Made by a program: the position numbers and the translations under genes | Assembly: GCF_001429295.1 (NCBI RefSeq) | Contig: NZ_LMJL01000012.1 | Coordinates: forward strand, 424,137-488,136 | DNA: 64,000 bases | Direction of reading: 5' to 3' | DNA from: Flavobacterium sp. Root935 | Lineage (GTDB): Bacteria; Bacteroidota; Bacteroidia; Flavobacteriales; Flavobacteriaceae | Shown here: in pieces, positions 15,195 to 24,456 of the stretch | Position numbering within the stretch: position 1 is the stretch's first letter | Layout: each line of letters opens with the position of its first letter | The notes under the pieces: generated by a model | Database searches by the model: none | What the model saw: only the letters and a program-made list of their open reading frames with translations | Told to the model about the DNA's origin: nothing

Positions 15195-15563
15195 CTAGAC
15201 TGGAGGGTGAAAAGTAAGATTAGAAGCCGAAATTGGTTTCTTTTCGAATAAAGTAGAAGTATTTTCTTTTGATTCAATAACGGGAACAATGTCAAAGCTA
15301 ATTTCTGGAGTGCTTTGAACGTAAATTAGCTCTAATTTGTCTTTTAGGCTGTCCTGCATTTTTCTTTCGTTATCAGAGTATTTTTTGATGCTTTTTTGAA
15401 GTTCGCATCGGCCATTACAACTATTAAATGCCAGTTTACGTTGTACACAAATTGTTTTAGCTATTTCTTTCTGATTGATTTTAAATGAAGCATATACGAA
15501 CAAGCTGCCAAATGATGGCGATAAGATTAAAATCGAAAGTGCTATTATAATTACCCTTTTCAA
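15195..15563 (-). CDS. Small membrane-anchored protein with C-x9-C-x3-C motif, paralog of the 11586 gene
   Basis: 122 residues. No ATG is available; a TTG at 15563 fits, with an in-frame TAG 12 bases upstream. The N-terminal helix (KRVIIIALSILILSPSFGS) is a signal or anchor. FKINQKEIAKTICV leads to Cys 39, Cys 49 and Cys 53 in CVQRKLAFNSCNGRCELQKS, the same spacing as in the gene at 11586, and the protein also ends in a Pro-rich tail (LTFHPPV). The two genes bracket the receptor and lipoprotein genes. Function unknown; metal binding at the outer face of the inner membrane is the natural guess. A TATTTTTG -7-like box lies on the minus strand at 15588-15595. Confidence 0.75.
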   Translation of the reverse strand: MKRVIIIALSILILSPSFGSLFVYASFKINQKEIAKTICVQRKLAFNSCNGRCELQKSIKKYSDNERKMQDSLKDKLELIYVQSTPEISFDIVPVIESKENTSTLFEKKPISASNLTFHPPV

Positions 15564-15801
15564 CTGCTTGTTGTTCTATTTTGGCAACAAAAATACATAC
15601 TATTTTGTATTTATTTTAACTAAAAGTGTTTTTTATAATCTAAATTAATTTTGAGGATAAAAATAGTGCGATTCAGTTTACATAAAACTATTGATTAAAA
15701 GAAGGTTATGTGATAATTTGATAACAAATTACAATTATTATGTAACTAATTCGTCTAAGGTCTTTTTACTTTTGACATACTTAACTTAATATTTTACAGC
15801 C

Positions 15802-16011
15802 ATGGAAACTCCCGTAATCAACAATAGTAAAAGAAACTTTATATGCACTACAATTCTGTCTAAAGGAGACAATGACGAATTGGTATTCACAAGATCTTAT
15901 CGCGGAGATTGGGGACATTGGGATGATAAAATTGAAACTACTACCCAATCTGATATCGAATTAGATAATACTGAATTAGACACAGCAGCTAGTGAACAGC
16001 AAATGAGCTAA
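15802..16011 (+). CDS. Small acidic protein of unknown function
   Basis: 69 residues starting METPVINNSKRNFICTTILS, with a central YRGDWGHWDDKIE and an acidic, Thr/Glu-rich tail. No signal peptide. A TACTTTTG box (15767-15774), matching the -7 consensus, lies 27 bases upstream of the ATG, so expression is plausible, but no -33 element is evident. It is convergent with the response regulator gene. I recognise no family. Confidence 0.6.
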   Translation: METPVINNSKRNFICTTILSKGDNDELVFTRSYRGDWGHWDDKIETTTQSDIELDNTELDTAASEQQMS

Positions 16012-16038
16012 TTATATTTTGTACGGAAATATTAAAAT

Positions 16039-16506
16039 TTACAAATTATTATCGTCACAATTAAAAACATGTTTAAAACCATTTTCTTGTAGAGTTACAA
16101 CTACATCTTTAAGTCCATTATCAATATTTGAGGTAATGGAACGGAGAACGTGTTTTAAATCACTAAAACTATTTGGTTTGACAAAATAACAAACTGCACC
16201 TAATTTTGATGCGGTCTCAAGATCATTTTTATGGGATGAAGTTGAGATCATGATAACGTGTATGTCTTTATAACGGCTATCTGATTTTAAGTGCATAAGA
16301 CAATCCCATCCATTCATTATTGGCATGTTTAAGTCTAGAAAAATGACACTTGGAAGTTCTTTCAGTCCGTCCAGTATTCTCAAAGCATCGCTGCCATTCA
16401 CAGCGCAATGACATATTATACTTTCATCGATATCTGCTAATGCTTCACAGAACATTTCTGTGTCATCCATATCGTCATCAGCCAGTAAAATTATTTTTTG
16501 ATCCAT
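16039..16506 (-). CDS. Single-domain response regulator (CheY-like)
   Basis: I start at the ATG at 16506 (MDQKIILLADDDMDDTEMF), ten bases after the kinase stop codon; the longer frame to 16560 overlaps the kinase and adds a leader unlike receivers. The 155 residues contain the acidic pair ADDDMDD, the phospho-accepting Asp in PSVIFLDLNMPIMNGWD, the Thr/Ser switch in VIMISTSS and Lys in CYFVKPNSF. No output domain is present. Its partner is the PAS kinase directly upstream; signalling probably passes on through protein contact. Confidence 0.9.
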   Translation of the reverse strand: MDQKIILLADDDMDDTEMFCEALADIDESIICHCAVNGSDALRILDGLKELPSVIFLDLNMPIMNGWDCLMHLKSDSRYKDIHVIMISTSSHKNDLETASKLGAVCYFVKPNSFSDLKHVLRSITSNIDNGLKDVVVTLQENGFKHVFNCDDNNL

Positions 16507-16516
16507 TTCTTTAATA

Positions 16517-19500
16517 TTAAATATCATTCTCATTTTGCTCAAATGGCAATGTAATAACAAATACAGCTCCTTTACCTACAGTACCATCAGCACTAATTGT
16601 GCCGCCATGGCGTTCTGCAATTTTTTTACAAAGTGACAGTCCTAAACCTGTACCTTCGTAGCTGTCTTTAGAATTTAAACGGGTAAATGTCTCAAATATT
16701 CTTTCGGCTTGACTCTCATCAAACCCTATTCCGTTGTCCTCTAGTGTAATTACAACCCAATTTTTATCTAATTTAATAATTTTTTCTGAAGAAATTTTTA
16801 TTTCTGGGGGCGTACCTTCTTTTGCAAATTTAATAGAATTATTGATGAGATTGTAAAAAAGCTGATAAAGTAAAACCAATGCTCCTTCTAAAACTGGAAG
16901 ATTGTCATGATAGATTTTTCCGCCTGTTCTCTGCAGTGAAACTTCTAAATCTGTTTCGATATTTTTTATAACTTCATTTAAATCTACTAATGCCGTTTTC
17001 TGTGAATCTGCATTGATTTTAGAATATGCTAATACACCATCGATCATATTAAACATACGCTCTGCCGCTACATTAATTCTGCTAATATATTTAGACGCAG
17101 GCTCATCTAACTGATCTTGTAAATGATCTTCAAGTCGGCCCACAAATGTCTTAATTTTTCTAACTGGTTCCTTTAAATCGTGCGAAGCGACATGGGCAAA
17201 CTGCTGTAAATCTTCGTTAGAACGCTGTAATTCCTTGGTGCGGTCTGCTACTAAAAATTCTAATTTTTCTGTGATTGTCTTTTGTTCATGAATATCGGTA
17301 CAAGTACCAAACCATTTACTAATGACTCCAGTTTTTTCTTTAATTGGAACAGCTTTACTTAAAAACCATCGATATTCTCCGGTGTTCCCATTTTTCAATC
17401 GGAATTCTGTTTGATAAAAACTCCCCGATTGAACACTTTGATACCAATTCTCGAGAACAAATGTCACATCATCTGGATGTATTTTTGGCACCCAGCTTAG
17501 ATCTCCATATTCATCTACTTCAAAACCAGTGTATTCATACCAGCGTCTATTGTAATAATCTATATAACCATCTGGATTACCAGTCCAGATAATTTGAGGA
17601 ACAAGATCTGCAAGCTGCCTGAATTTCTCTTCACTTTCTTTGATAACCTGTTGCAGCTCTTTTTGCGAAGTAATATCACTCGCAGCACCAAACCACTCAA
17701 TTATATTATTTTGATCGTCTAATATTGGAACTACTCTCGAAAACGTCCAGCCTACAGTACCATCTGGCGCAATAGTTCTATGTTCAAGTTCGAATATACT
17801 TTTCTCCGCAATAGATTTAGCGATAAGGTTCATTACCTTTTCACGATCATTTTGATGAATAAAATGTTCTAACCATTTTGATACAGGTTCTTCAGAATCA
17901 GAAAGAGAACCTCCTCCATCAAGACTTCGCATGATTCTCCAATCGGCATCTATTTGATATACTACATTTGAGGCTGCATTTACTAAAGCTCGAAAACGGC
18001 TTTCGCTTTCTTCCATTTTTTGTCTGGCTGTAACTTGCTGTGTAACATCTATTGCAACCTGGATCATTCCTGTTATCTGCCCATTTTCCAGCAAAGGACG
18101 ATATGCTAAATTATAATAGTATTTTCCTAATTGACCAGTGCGGTTATGCACAACAAGCACTTCACTTTGATCAAAAGGGATTCCTTTAAAATACACATTT
18201 TTAACCTGTTCCCACACGTATTGTCCCTCAAGCTCAGGAAGAACGGCAATTAATGGCATACCAATAATTTCGTATCCGCGACCAATTAGTTCAAGCATGT
18301 GTTTATTAATCTGCTCAATAACCAAATCGTCTCCTTTTAATACTAATGTTGGAGATGGGGTCTGATCGATCATAGATTTTAATCTGCTTTCGCTGTCTTC
18401 TAGTTTTCTTCTGGAAAGTACTTGCTCTGTTACGTCCAATGCAACATGTAAAACCGCCGAATTCCCATCTGAATCTTTAATACAATCATAAGAAAAATTG
18501 AAATATCGACGTTCCAGAATACCATCTATTACTAAATCTACAGGCTGCTCTTCTCCACGAAAAGGAACTCCTGTTTTTTGAACATTAATAACAGTTTGAA
18601 GTGCTGGCTGTCCTAAAAGTTCTGGTAAGGCATCAATCATTTTTTTTCCGAGTACCTCATCTGGATTGGTTTTGTTCATGAATTTGAGCATCGGCTTATT
18701 AATTGTTTCAATAATAACTTCCTCTCCTCTAGACAGTAACATTGCTATTGGCGACTGCTCAATCATATGGCGAAACCTATTTTCGCTTTGCTGACGTTTT
18801 TCTTCTGCCTGTTTTATTTCCGTTATATCTCTGGTTGTTCCTGCAATGGCTTCAACTTCGCCTTTTTCGTTAAAAACTGGGGCAAAAATATAGTCATAAA
18901 TACGCTTTCCTAGTTCTGCATGAGGAAAAGACACTGTTCCTCGAATGGATCTTTTTTCAGCGGCTACAAAATCAATTTCCCTTTCGTGCATCAAGGCATG
19001 CCATTCTTCATAACCATTTTCTCTTAAACCCAGACCAATAGAATCTTCTGCAGATTTCCCCCACATTGTCAATAAAGCTTTATTGGCATAAGTAAATTTA
19101 TAGTTGAGATCAAAAACATATACCAAATCTGGTGTATTATTTATAACAGAATCGTATAGACGTTTTTGTTTCTCAGCAGCAGTAAGTGCATTATTTAAGG
19201 CTATTTCTGCCTGTCTTTTTTCTGTAATATCCTCTGTGGTAACTACAAGTAACTCCCCTTGTTTTGTGGCAGTAAATTTAAACCAGTGTATGGTTTCATC
19301 ACTTTCGTACCACTGCTCAAAACTGGCAGTCAGGCCGGTTTCGGCTGTTTCGATAAACTTTTGAAAAATATCGCTTCTGTTTACGTTAGGAAAAATTTCG
19401 CTGTAATTTTTATCTTGATAGCCAGAATCTTCAATCCAGTTAAACATATAAGTATTGAGTAAAACAATTGAAAAATCTTTTACTCGGCCTTCATCATTAT

Positions 19501-19582
19501 ACAAAGACTTTAGAACTACAATACCATTTGGCACAGAGTTAAAAACGGTTTGAAAAAGCTCTAAATTATGTATTAACTCCAT
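16517..19582 (-). CDS. Six-PAS soluble sensor histidine kinase
   Basis: 1021 residues without membrane segments. Six PAS/PAC units follow one another (about 1-125, 135-260, 265-390, 395-515, 520-650, 650-775), each opening with a helix such as LYDSVINNTPDLVYVFD, FRHMIEQSPIAMLL, LKSMIDQTPSPTLVL, FRALVNAASNVVYQ and FRQLADLVPQIIW. The dimerisation domain has the phospho-accepting His near 801 in FAHVASHDLKEPVRKI; the ATPase domain has LINNSIKFA (N box), LEDNGIGFDE and GTGLGLSLCKKI. This architecture is common in soluble sensors of Bacteroidota that detect light, oxygen or small molecules; PAS 6 has NRRWYEYTGFEVDEYG typical of PAS_3. No Cys for flavin attachment is obvious. Ten bases separate it from its receiver gene. 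Confidence 0.92.
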   Translation of the reverse strand: MELIHNLELFQTVFNSVPNGIVVLKSLYNDEGRVKDFSIVLLNTYMFNWIEDSGYQDKNYSEIFPNVNRSDIFQKFIETAETGLTASFEQWYESDETIHWFKFTATKQGELLVVTTEDITEKRQAEIALNNALTAAEKQKRLYDSVINNTPDLVYVFDLNYKFTYANKALLTMWGKSAEDSIGLGLRENGYEEWHALMHEREIDFVAAEKRSIRGTVSFPHAELGKRIYDYIFAPVFNEKGEVEAIAGTTRDITEIKQAEEKRQQSENRFRHMIEQSPIAMLLSRGEEVIIETINKPMLKFMNKTNPDEVLGKKMIDALPELLGQPALQTVINVQKTGVPFRGEEQPVDLVIDGILERRYFNFSYDCIKDSDGNSAVLHVALDVTEQVLSRRKLEDSESRLKSMIDQTPSPTLVLKGDDLVIEQINKHMLELIGRGYEIIGMPLIAVLPELEGQYVWEQVKNVYFKGIPFDQSEVLVVHNRTGQLGKYYYNLAYRPLLENGQITGMIQVAIDVTQQVTARQKMEESESRFRALVNAASNVVYQIDADWRIMRSLDGGGSLSDSEEPVSKWLEHFIHQNDREKVMNLIAKSIAEKSIFELEHRTIAPDGTVGWTFSRVVPILDDQNNIIEWFGAASDITSQKELQQVIKESEEKFRQLADLVPQIIWTGNPDGYIDYYNRRWYEYTGFEVDEYGDLSWVPKIHPDDVTFVLENWYQSVQSGSFYQTEFRLKNGNTGEYRWFLSKAVPIKEKTGVISKWFGTCTDIHEQKTITEKLEFLVADRTKELQRSNEDLQQFAHVASHDLKEPVRKIKTFVGRLEDHLQDQLDEPASKYISRINVAAERMFNMIDGVLAYSKINADSQKTALVDLNEVIKNIETDLEVSLQRTGGKIYHDNLPVLEGALVLLYQLFYNLINNSIKFAKEGTPPEIKISSEKIIKLDKNWVVITLEDNGIGFDESQAERIFETFTRLNSKDSYEGTGLGLSLCKKIAERHGGTISADGTVGKGAVFVITLPFEQNENDI

Positions 19583-19911
19583 TGCTGCTTGTAATGTCTA
19601 GACGTTTCGTTTAGAACTTTATAGGTTATCGATTTAAGGTATGTTTATGCTATAAGTTATTAAAATATTTGGCAGTACTTCAAAATCTAAACAATTCAAA
19701 ATTATAATGATTTCGGTTATAGATTATAATCTGCCAGCTTCCTTAATCAAATATAAGAAAAAGCGACATTTTATACTAAAATTTTATTAAATAATAATTT
19801 TCTTTATTCCTTCATTTTAGTAGTCAATTCTGACCAGATTTTAGTGCCATTCTAATCAAATCATTAATTATATTTGAATGCAAAGTAAAATCCCGGCAAA
19901 GCTTCATAGAA
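19583..19911. promoter_or_regulatory. Divergent promoter region of the PAS kinase and araC genes
   Basis: No gene is visible. TATATTTG at 19869-19876 matches the -7 consensus and stands 35 bases upstream of the araC ATG; the -33 position has only TTTAG. Nothing else structured is evident. Confidence 0.5.
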
Positions 19912-20769
19912 ATGAGCAAAATCAGCACTTATTCACTCGAACATCATAAAAGTTTGTTTACACACGAAATTAATCCAAAAGACTATTTCTATGTGCAGAT
20001 TCAAGATCATCCTTATATAGATGTTCCCTATCGTGCAGAAAGTTACGCAATTGAATTTCTTAAGAAAGGGAGCATTATAATGCAGACCCGACTGGATAAA
20101 ATTGTTATTGAAGCGCCTGCAATGCTTGCGATTGGTCCAAATGTTATTAGAAGTTTTACCAAAAACAGCGAAGAAATTTTAATGGATATTATATTTTTTA
20201 AACCTGAGTTTTTTCTCGAAAGCCAGAGTAATATCTTCTTTCTTTCTCAATTTGATTTTTTCGAAAACAGCGATATGCATGTATTTCCTTTGGAGAAAAA
20301 AACAAAACCAAAATTCGAAAAGCTTTTTAATTTAATTAAAGAAACAGTCAGCTTCGAACATTTTCATCAAGCTTCTATTTTGAGAAGTTATTTGTACATT
20401 CTCATATTTGAACTGGATACTATAAAAAAAGCTTTTTCCAATAAAGAAATCCAAAATCCTTTGTTCGAAAAGTTTAAAGAGCTTGTAGCGAAAGATTTTA
20501 CAAAACATCGATCTCCCACATATTATGCAGATCATTTAAATGTGACTCGAAAATATCTTTCTGAAGTAATTAAAAACAACAGTGGTAAAACGACACGCGA
20601 ATGGATTGATAATATGGTAATTCTCGAAGCTAAAGTTTTACTTCATAATAAATCATTAACCATTAATCAAATAAGTGATACTTTAAACTTTTCCAATCAA
20701 TCTGTTTTTGGAAAATTCTTTAAAACCCAAACTGGAATTTCTCCCTTAGAATACCGAATCAACAATTAG
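19912..20769 (+). CDS. AraC family transcriptional regulator
   Basis: 285 residues. The N-terminal two thirds form a cupin-like sensor (EINPKDYFYVQIQDHPYIDV, LDKIVIEAPAMLAIGPNVIR). The C-terminal pair of helix-turn-helix motifs lies at about 190-283: HRSPTYYADHLNVTRKYLSE with VIKNNSGKTTREWIDNMV, then LTINQISDTLNFSNQSVFGK with FFKTQTGISPLEYR, as in the AraC/XylS family. It is divergent from the kinase gene and upstream of an unidentified gene, which may be its target. Confidence 0.9.
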   Translation: MSKISTYSLEHHKSLFTHEINPKDYFYVQIQDHPYIDVPYRAESYAIEFLKKGSIIMQTRLDKIVIEAPAMLAIGPNVIRSFTKNSEEILMDIIFFKPEFFLESQSNIFFLSQFDFFENSDMHVFPLEKKTKPKFEKLFNLIKETVSFEHFHQASILRSYLYILIFELDTIKKAFSNKEIQNPLFEKFKELVAKDFTKHRSPTYYADHLNVTRKYLSEVIKNNSGKTTREWIDNMVILEAKVLLHNKSLTINQISDTLNFSNQSVFGKFFKTQTGISPLEYRINN

Positions 20770-20878
20770 ATTCAAACTGACTTTCTGACCAACATATCAG
20801 ACTTTTAAACCTTTATTTATAAAACAAATTATAGCAGTTTTGCTAAATAACAATTCAAGTATATAAATAAAAGAAATC

Positions 20879-21379
20879 ATGTCTAAAAAAGCGCAATTTG
20901 TAGTTATCATAATGGAAACGGCTTCTTGGATGGAAAGCCAGGCTCAAAAGTTTTATGCTGCTTTATTTCCATCAGATGAAGAAGGAGAAAGATTCGCTGC
21001 TAAAAACCTTTCTATTTCAGAACTTTTTAAAGTTCAAAATGATTTTAATATTGAAGTTTTGATGGTGTATGAAAATGAAAATCCATCATCTTTCCTACAA
21101 TTAAACTCTTCCAGGATTTTTAATGAAAGTATCAAAGCAGAAAAACCAATTTGTGTGGAATATATTATTTATTCAAACCCAGAAGAAATTCTACTACTTA
21201 CAGATCGCGCAGAAGTAATTGCAAAACAAAGAAAAAACGATTTAATCTGGGTAAAACTATTTGAATTTGATGTTGTTCTAAAAGAAACTTTAGAATCTAA
21301 TGGGTATGAAAAATTTGATTTCGAGGAAAATGAAACCACTTCCAAACAAATCTATCTAAAAAAAGCTATCCCAAACTAA
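20879..21379 (+). CDS. Conserved-looking cytosolic protein, unknown function
   Basis: 166 residues from MSKKAQFVVIIMETASWMES, with no signal peptide, membrane helix or Cys pair. It reads as an alpha/beta protein with several Glu-rich helices. I do not recognise a domain. It is 109 bases after the araC gene on the same strand, so it may be a target of that regulator. The end of the gene is followed by an array of octamer repeats instead of a normal terminator. Confidence 0.65.
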   Translation: MSKKAQFVVIIMETASWMESQAQKFYAALFPSDEEGERFAAKNLSISELFKVQNDFNIEVLMVYENENPSSFLQLNSSRIFNESIKAEKPICVEYIIYSNPEEILLLTDRAEVIAKQRKNDLIWVKLFEFDVVLKETLESNGYEKFDFEENETTSKQIYLKKAIPN

Positions 21380-21394
21380 AGAGTTAAATTCATA

Positions 21395-21474
21395 AACCTT
21401 TGAACCTTTGCCGCTCTGCCTCTTTGAACCTCAGAACCTCAGAATCTTAGAACCTTAGTCCCTCAGAACCTTAA
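21395..21474. repeat. Array of ten octamers, consensus AACCTYWG
   Basis: Eighty bases divide without a gap into ten units of eight: two AACCTTTG, then CCGCTCTG and CCTCTTTG, two AACCTCAG, then AATCTTAG, AACCTTAG, TCCCTCAG and AACCTTAA. The array lies between two convergent genes and has strong base asymmetry (few G in the left part, purine/pyrimidine bias). It does not encode a protein because the genes end on either side. Confidence 0.9.
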
Positions 21475-21479
21475 AAAAA

Positions 21480-22235
21480 TCACCTATCCATCCACTGCTT
21501 AAAAAAAGGTGTTTTTTCCCTGCTGATAATTACTTCGCGTTCTGGATCTAATTTCAATTGAATTTTAAGTTTGGAATTGAAATAATTGGCAATAGAATAA
21601 ATGCTTTCTGCACGAATAAAAACCTTTCTGTTGGCCCTAAAAAAGATATTCGGATCTAATTCATGTTCCAATTCTTCCATGGTCTGCGGAATAGCAATTA
21701 CTACTCCCGATTTTAGAAACAAATTACTCGTTTTAAACTCAGAATACACAAAATCAATATCCGAAACATCTACGCTTTTATAGCCGTCACGATAAGTCAC
21801 CAAAAAGCGTAATCTGTATTTGGGTTTGTGAATCAGCTCTTTTATGATTCCGGCAATATTAGGAACGCCAATTTCTTTTTGGGCTAAAGATTTGAATTTG
21901 CTTAAAGCATATTCCAGTTCGCTTTTTTCAATTGGTTTCATCAAATAATCTATGCTGTTTACCTTAAAAGCTCGAATGGCATATTCATCATAAGCCGTCG
22001 TAAAAATAACTGGACAAGTAATGTTGATTTCTTCAAAAATAGAAAAGCTTAATCCGTCTGCCAATCGAATATCCATAGTAATTATATCTGGAGCAGGATT
22101 TGATTTGAGCCAAGCCACAGTATCTACAACCGTATCGATGATTCCTAGAATTTCACAATTGGGTTCCAATTCCTCGAGCAGTCTTTTTAAACGGTTGGCG
22201 TTTATACTTTCATCTTCTACAATTAAAATCTTCAT
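21480..22235 (-). CDS. LytTR-type response regulator
   Basis: 251 residues. The receiver has the acidic start VEDESINANRLKR, phospho-accepting Asp near 56 in DIITMDIRLADGLSF, Thr in VIFTTAYDEYAI and Lys in YLMKPIEKSEL. The C-terminal LytTR DNA-binding domain (about 150-250) includes DIDFVYSEFKTSNLFLKSG, IPQTMEELEHEL and FFRANRKVFIRAESI. It partners the sensor kinase ten bases upstream. Targets are not visible. Confidence 0.93.
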   Translation of the reverse strand: MKILIVEDESINANRLKRLLEELEPNCEILGIIDTVVDTVAWLKSNPAPDIITMDIRLADGLSFSIFEEINITCPVIFTTAYDEYAIRAFKVNSIDYLMKPIEKSELEYALSKFKSLAQKEIGVPNIAGIIKELIHKPKYRLRFLVTYRDGYKSVDVSDIDFVYSEFKTSNLFLKSGVVIAIPQTMEELEHELDPNIFFRANRKVFIRAESIYSIANYFNSKLKIQLKLDPEREVIISREKTPFFKQWMDR

Positions 22236-22245
22236 ATTCCTTCCT

Positions 22246-23340
22246 CTAAATTAATGGCAGACGTGCATAATAATTTCCGTTAGACTCGCAAAAATCTGGC
22301 ATTCGGTCAAATAATATTTTATACCGAAATTCTATGTTTTTATTTCCAATTTTGGTAGAAGTCAGGCTTTTTCCAGCAGTTCGCTGCAAGTTATTTCGAA
22401 CTATAATATCTTTCAAATCGGAATATACCAAAATTGTAAGCGGACAAGCTAAAGTCGCCATATTATGTTTTACAGCATTTTCAACCAGTAATTGCAAAGT
22501 CAAAGGTGGTAAATGAAGTCCCATACAAGATTGATCAACCTGTATTTTTAAATCGATTTTTTCTCCAAGTCTTTTCTTCAAAAGATAAAAATAGGCGTTT
22601 AAAAACTCTATTTCTTCTTTTACACTTATGGTATCTTTATTCAAGTTAGAAATCATGTAACGATAAACCCTTGTAATATTTTCTAAAAAAGAGGCGGCTT
22701 CGTCTTGATTTTCATAAATTAACTCCGTCAGCGTACTGAAATTATTGAAGATAAAATGCGGATCTAACTGCAATTTTAAAGATTCGAGTTCAGATCTCGT
22801 AACCGCTTCCTGCAGCTCCGATGCTTTAATTTTTAATTCGGCTGTTTCTTCAGAGTTTAAACGCCATCTGTTCAGTAAAAATATTCCCGTATGAATGGCA
22901 CTTATAAAAAGAGAAATAATAGCTGCCATAATTTTTGACTGCCAAATGATAACCAATTCATTTTCTTCAAAATCTATTCGCGGATATAGATAATCCCACA
23001 GGCAGAAAAAAAGATAATTTAAAAGAATATTCCCGGCAATTAGACATATAAATTGTGCTATTGCCCTAAAAGCAGGGTTTTGGTCCCAGCGTATATAATA
23101 ATTTAATCTTCTGCCGACAAAAAGCGTAAGCTCGGTAAGTATCGCGCAATACAGCAGAATAATGAAAATATCGAAAGTCTGATCTAAGTCCAGCAAACCT
23201 TGATCTTCAAAATTTCTATAAGGATTTAAAAAGTAATAGGAAGACAAATACACTAAAAAAACAGCTGGAATTACTATAATTCTGTAGTATTTATAGAAAA
23301 AATTCTTTCCTGATTTTTTATTTTGTTTTTGTCTTCCCAT
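22246..23340 (-). CDS. LytS-type sensor histidine kinase (His_kinase family)
   Basis: 364 residues with four membrane helices in the N-terminal half (for example VIPAVFLVYLSSYYFL, IFIILLYCAILTELTLF, AIAQFICLIAGNILLNYLFF and MAAIISLFISAIHTGIFLL). The phospho-accepting His is in LKLQLDPHFIFNNFSTLTEL. The ATPase part has LLVENAVKHN (N box), but the later glycine-rich box reads STKIGNKNIEFRYKIL, with some of the usual Gly residues replaced. The substitutions may lower ATP binding but the rest of the core is normal. Neighbours are the LytTR regulator downstream and fabH and usp genes upstream, all on the minus strand with short gaps (35 and 34 bases), so they may be one operon. Confidence 0.9.
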   Translation of the reverse strand: MGRQKQNKKSGKNFFYKYYRIIVIPAVFLVYLSSYYFLNPYRNFEDQGLLDLDQTFDIFIILLYCAILTELTLFVGRRLNYYIRWDQNPAFRAIAQFICLIAGNILLNYLFFCLWDYLYPRIDFEENELVIIWQSKIMAAIISLFISAIHTGIFLLNRWRLNSEETAELKIKASELQEAVTRSELESLKLQLDPHFIFNNFSTLTELIYENQDEAASFLENITRVYRYMISNLNKDTISVKEEIEFLNAYFYLLKKRLGEKIDLKIQVDQSCMGLHLPPLTLQLLVENAVKHNMATLACPLTILVYSDLKDIIVRNNLQRTAGKSLTSTKIGNKNIEFRYKILFDRMPDFCESNGNYYARLPLI

Positions 23341-23375
23341 TAAATATAACTTTTCGAGCAGATGCTGTTATTGCA

Positions 23376-24422
23376 TTAATGCTCCACTAAAACATTCTCG
23401 TTTACAGTTACTGTCTTAATAGTTTTAACGGCTTTCTTTTCGCGCATAACACCCCATTTTAAACAAGTTGCTCCCCACGAAAATCCTGCGCCAAATGTAG
23501 TAATCAATAAGTTCTGACCTGGTTTAAAGTCTTCTTTAAAATCCCATAAACACAACGGAACTGTTGCAGATGTTGTGTTTCCGTAACGGTGAATATTCAC
23601 TTTTACTTTTTCAGAATCGATATTAAGGCTTTCGCTTACTGCGTTTATGATTCTTAAATTAGCTTGATGCGGAATTACCCAGTCAATTTGTTCTGCGTGT
23701 AATTCATTTTTAGCCAAAGCATCTTGCGAAACCTGACTCATAGAGGCAACTGCTTTCTTAAAAACAAAAGCACCTTCTTGTTTTAAATAATTGGTTCTGT
23801 GCAAAAGGCTCTGCATTGAAGTTGGATTTCTAGATCCTCCTGAAGGCACTAATAATGAAGATGTTCCGCTTCCGTCTGTCTTCAAAATAGTTTTCATTAA
23901 TCCGTTATCCGATTCTGTTTTTTCTAACAAAACTGCTCCTGCTCCATCACCAAAAAGAATACACGTATTTCTGTCTTCATAATCTACGATCGAGCTCATT
24001 TTATCTGCTCCAACGACAATTATTTTAGAATAACGTCCGCTTTCGATCATATTTGCTCCCATTTCCAGCGCATATAAAAAGCCGCTGCAAGCCGCATTCA
24101 TGTCAAATCCGAAAGCATTTGCAAGACCGCTTTTTTCGCACACAATACTAGCAGTTGGTGCCAAAATATGATCGGGAGTTGCTGTTGCCACAAGCAAAGC
24201 TTCAACCTCTAGACGGTCTACATTATAATTTTCTAAAAGGTTCTCAATTGCAGCACTGGCAAGGTCTGAGGTTGCCGTATTACAATCTGCAATTCTACGT
24301 TCTTTTATTCCAGTTCGTTTTTCGATCCATTCTTCTGATGTATCAACGGTTTCTGAAATTTTTTTATTGGTTAGGATTGATGATGGTACAAAACCACCTA
24401 TAGCTGTTATAACTGCATTCAT
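23376..24422 (-). CDS. fabH: 3-oxoacyl-ACP synthase III (FabH-like)
   Basis: 348 residues. The catalytic triad is visible: Cys in NAACSGFLYALE, His in IPHQANLRI and Asn in YGNTTSATVPL. The start TAIGGFVPSSILTN and the glycine-rich end FGAGFSWGATCLKWG also fit FabH, which condenses acetyl-CoA or branched acyl-CoA with malonyl-ACP to begin fatty acid synthesis. The chain extends about 20 residues beyond the usual end, with a Lys/Val-rich tail. It sits next to a universal stress gene and a LytS kinase and not in a fatty-acid gene cluster, so it may be a second, condition-specific copy. Confidence 0.92.
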   Translation of the reverse strand: MNAVITAIGGFVPSSILTNKKISETVDTSEEWIEKRTGIKERRIADCNTATSDLASAAIENLLENYNVDRLEVEALLVATATPDHILAPTASIVCEKSGLANAFGFDMNAACSGFLYALEMGANMIESGRYSKIIVVGADKMSSIVDYEDRNTCILFGDGAGAVLLEKTESDNGLMKTILKTDGSGTSSLLVPSGGSRNPTSMQSLLHRTNYLKQEGAFVFKKAVASMSQVSQDALAKNELHAEQIDWVIPHQANLRIINAVSESLNIDSEKVKVNIHRYGNTTSATVPLCLWDFKEDFKPGQNLLITTFGAGFSWGATCLKWGVMREKKAVKTIKTVTVNENVLVEH

Positions 24423-24456
24423 TTGTTTGGAATTTTTAACGGGTACAAAAATAACA

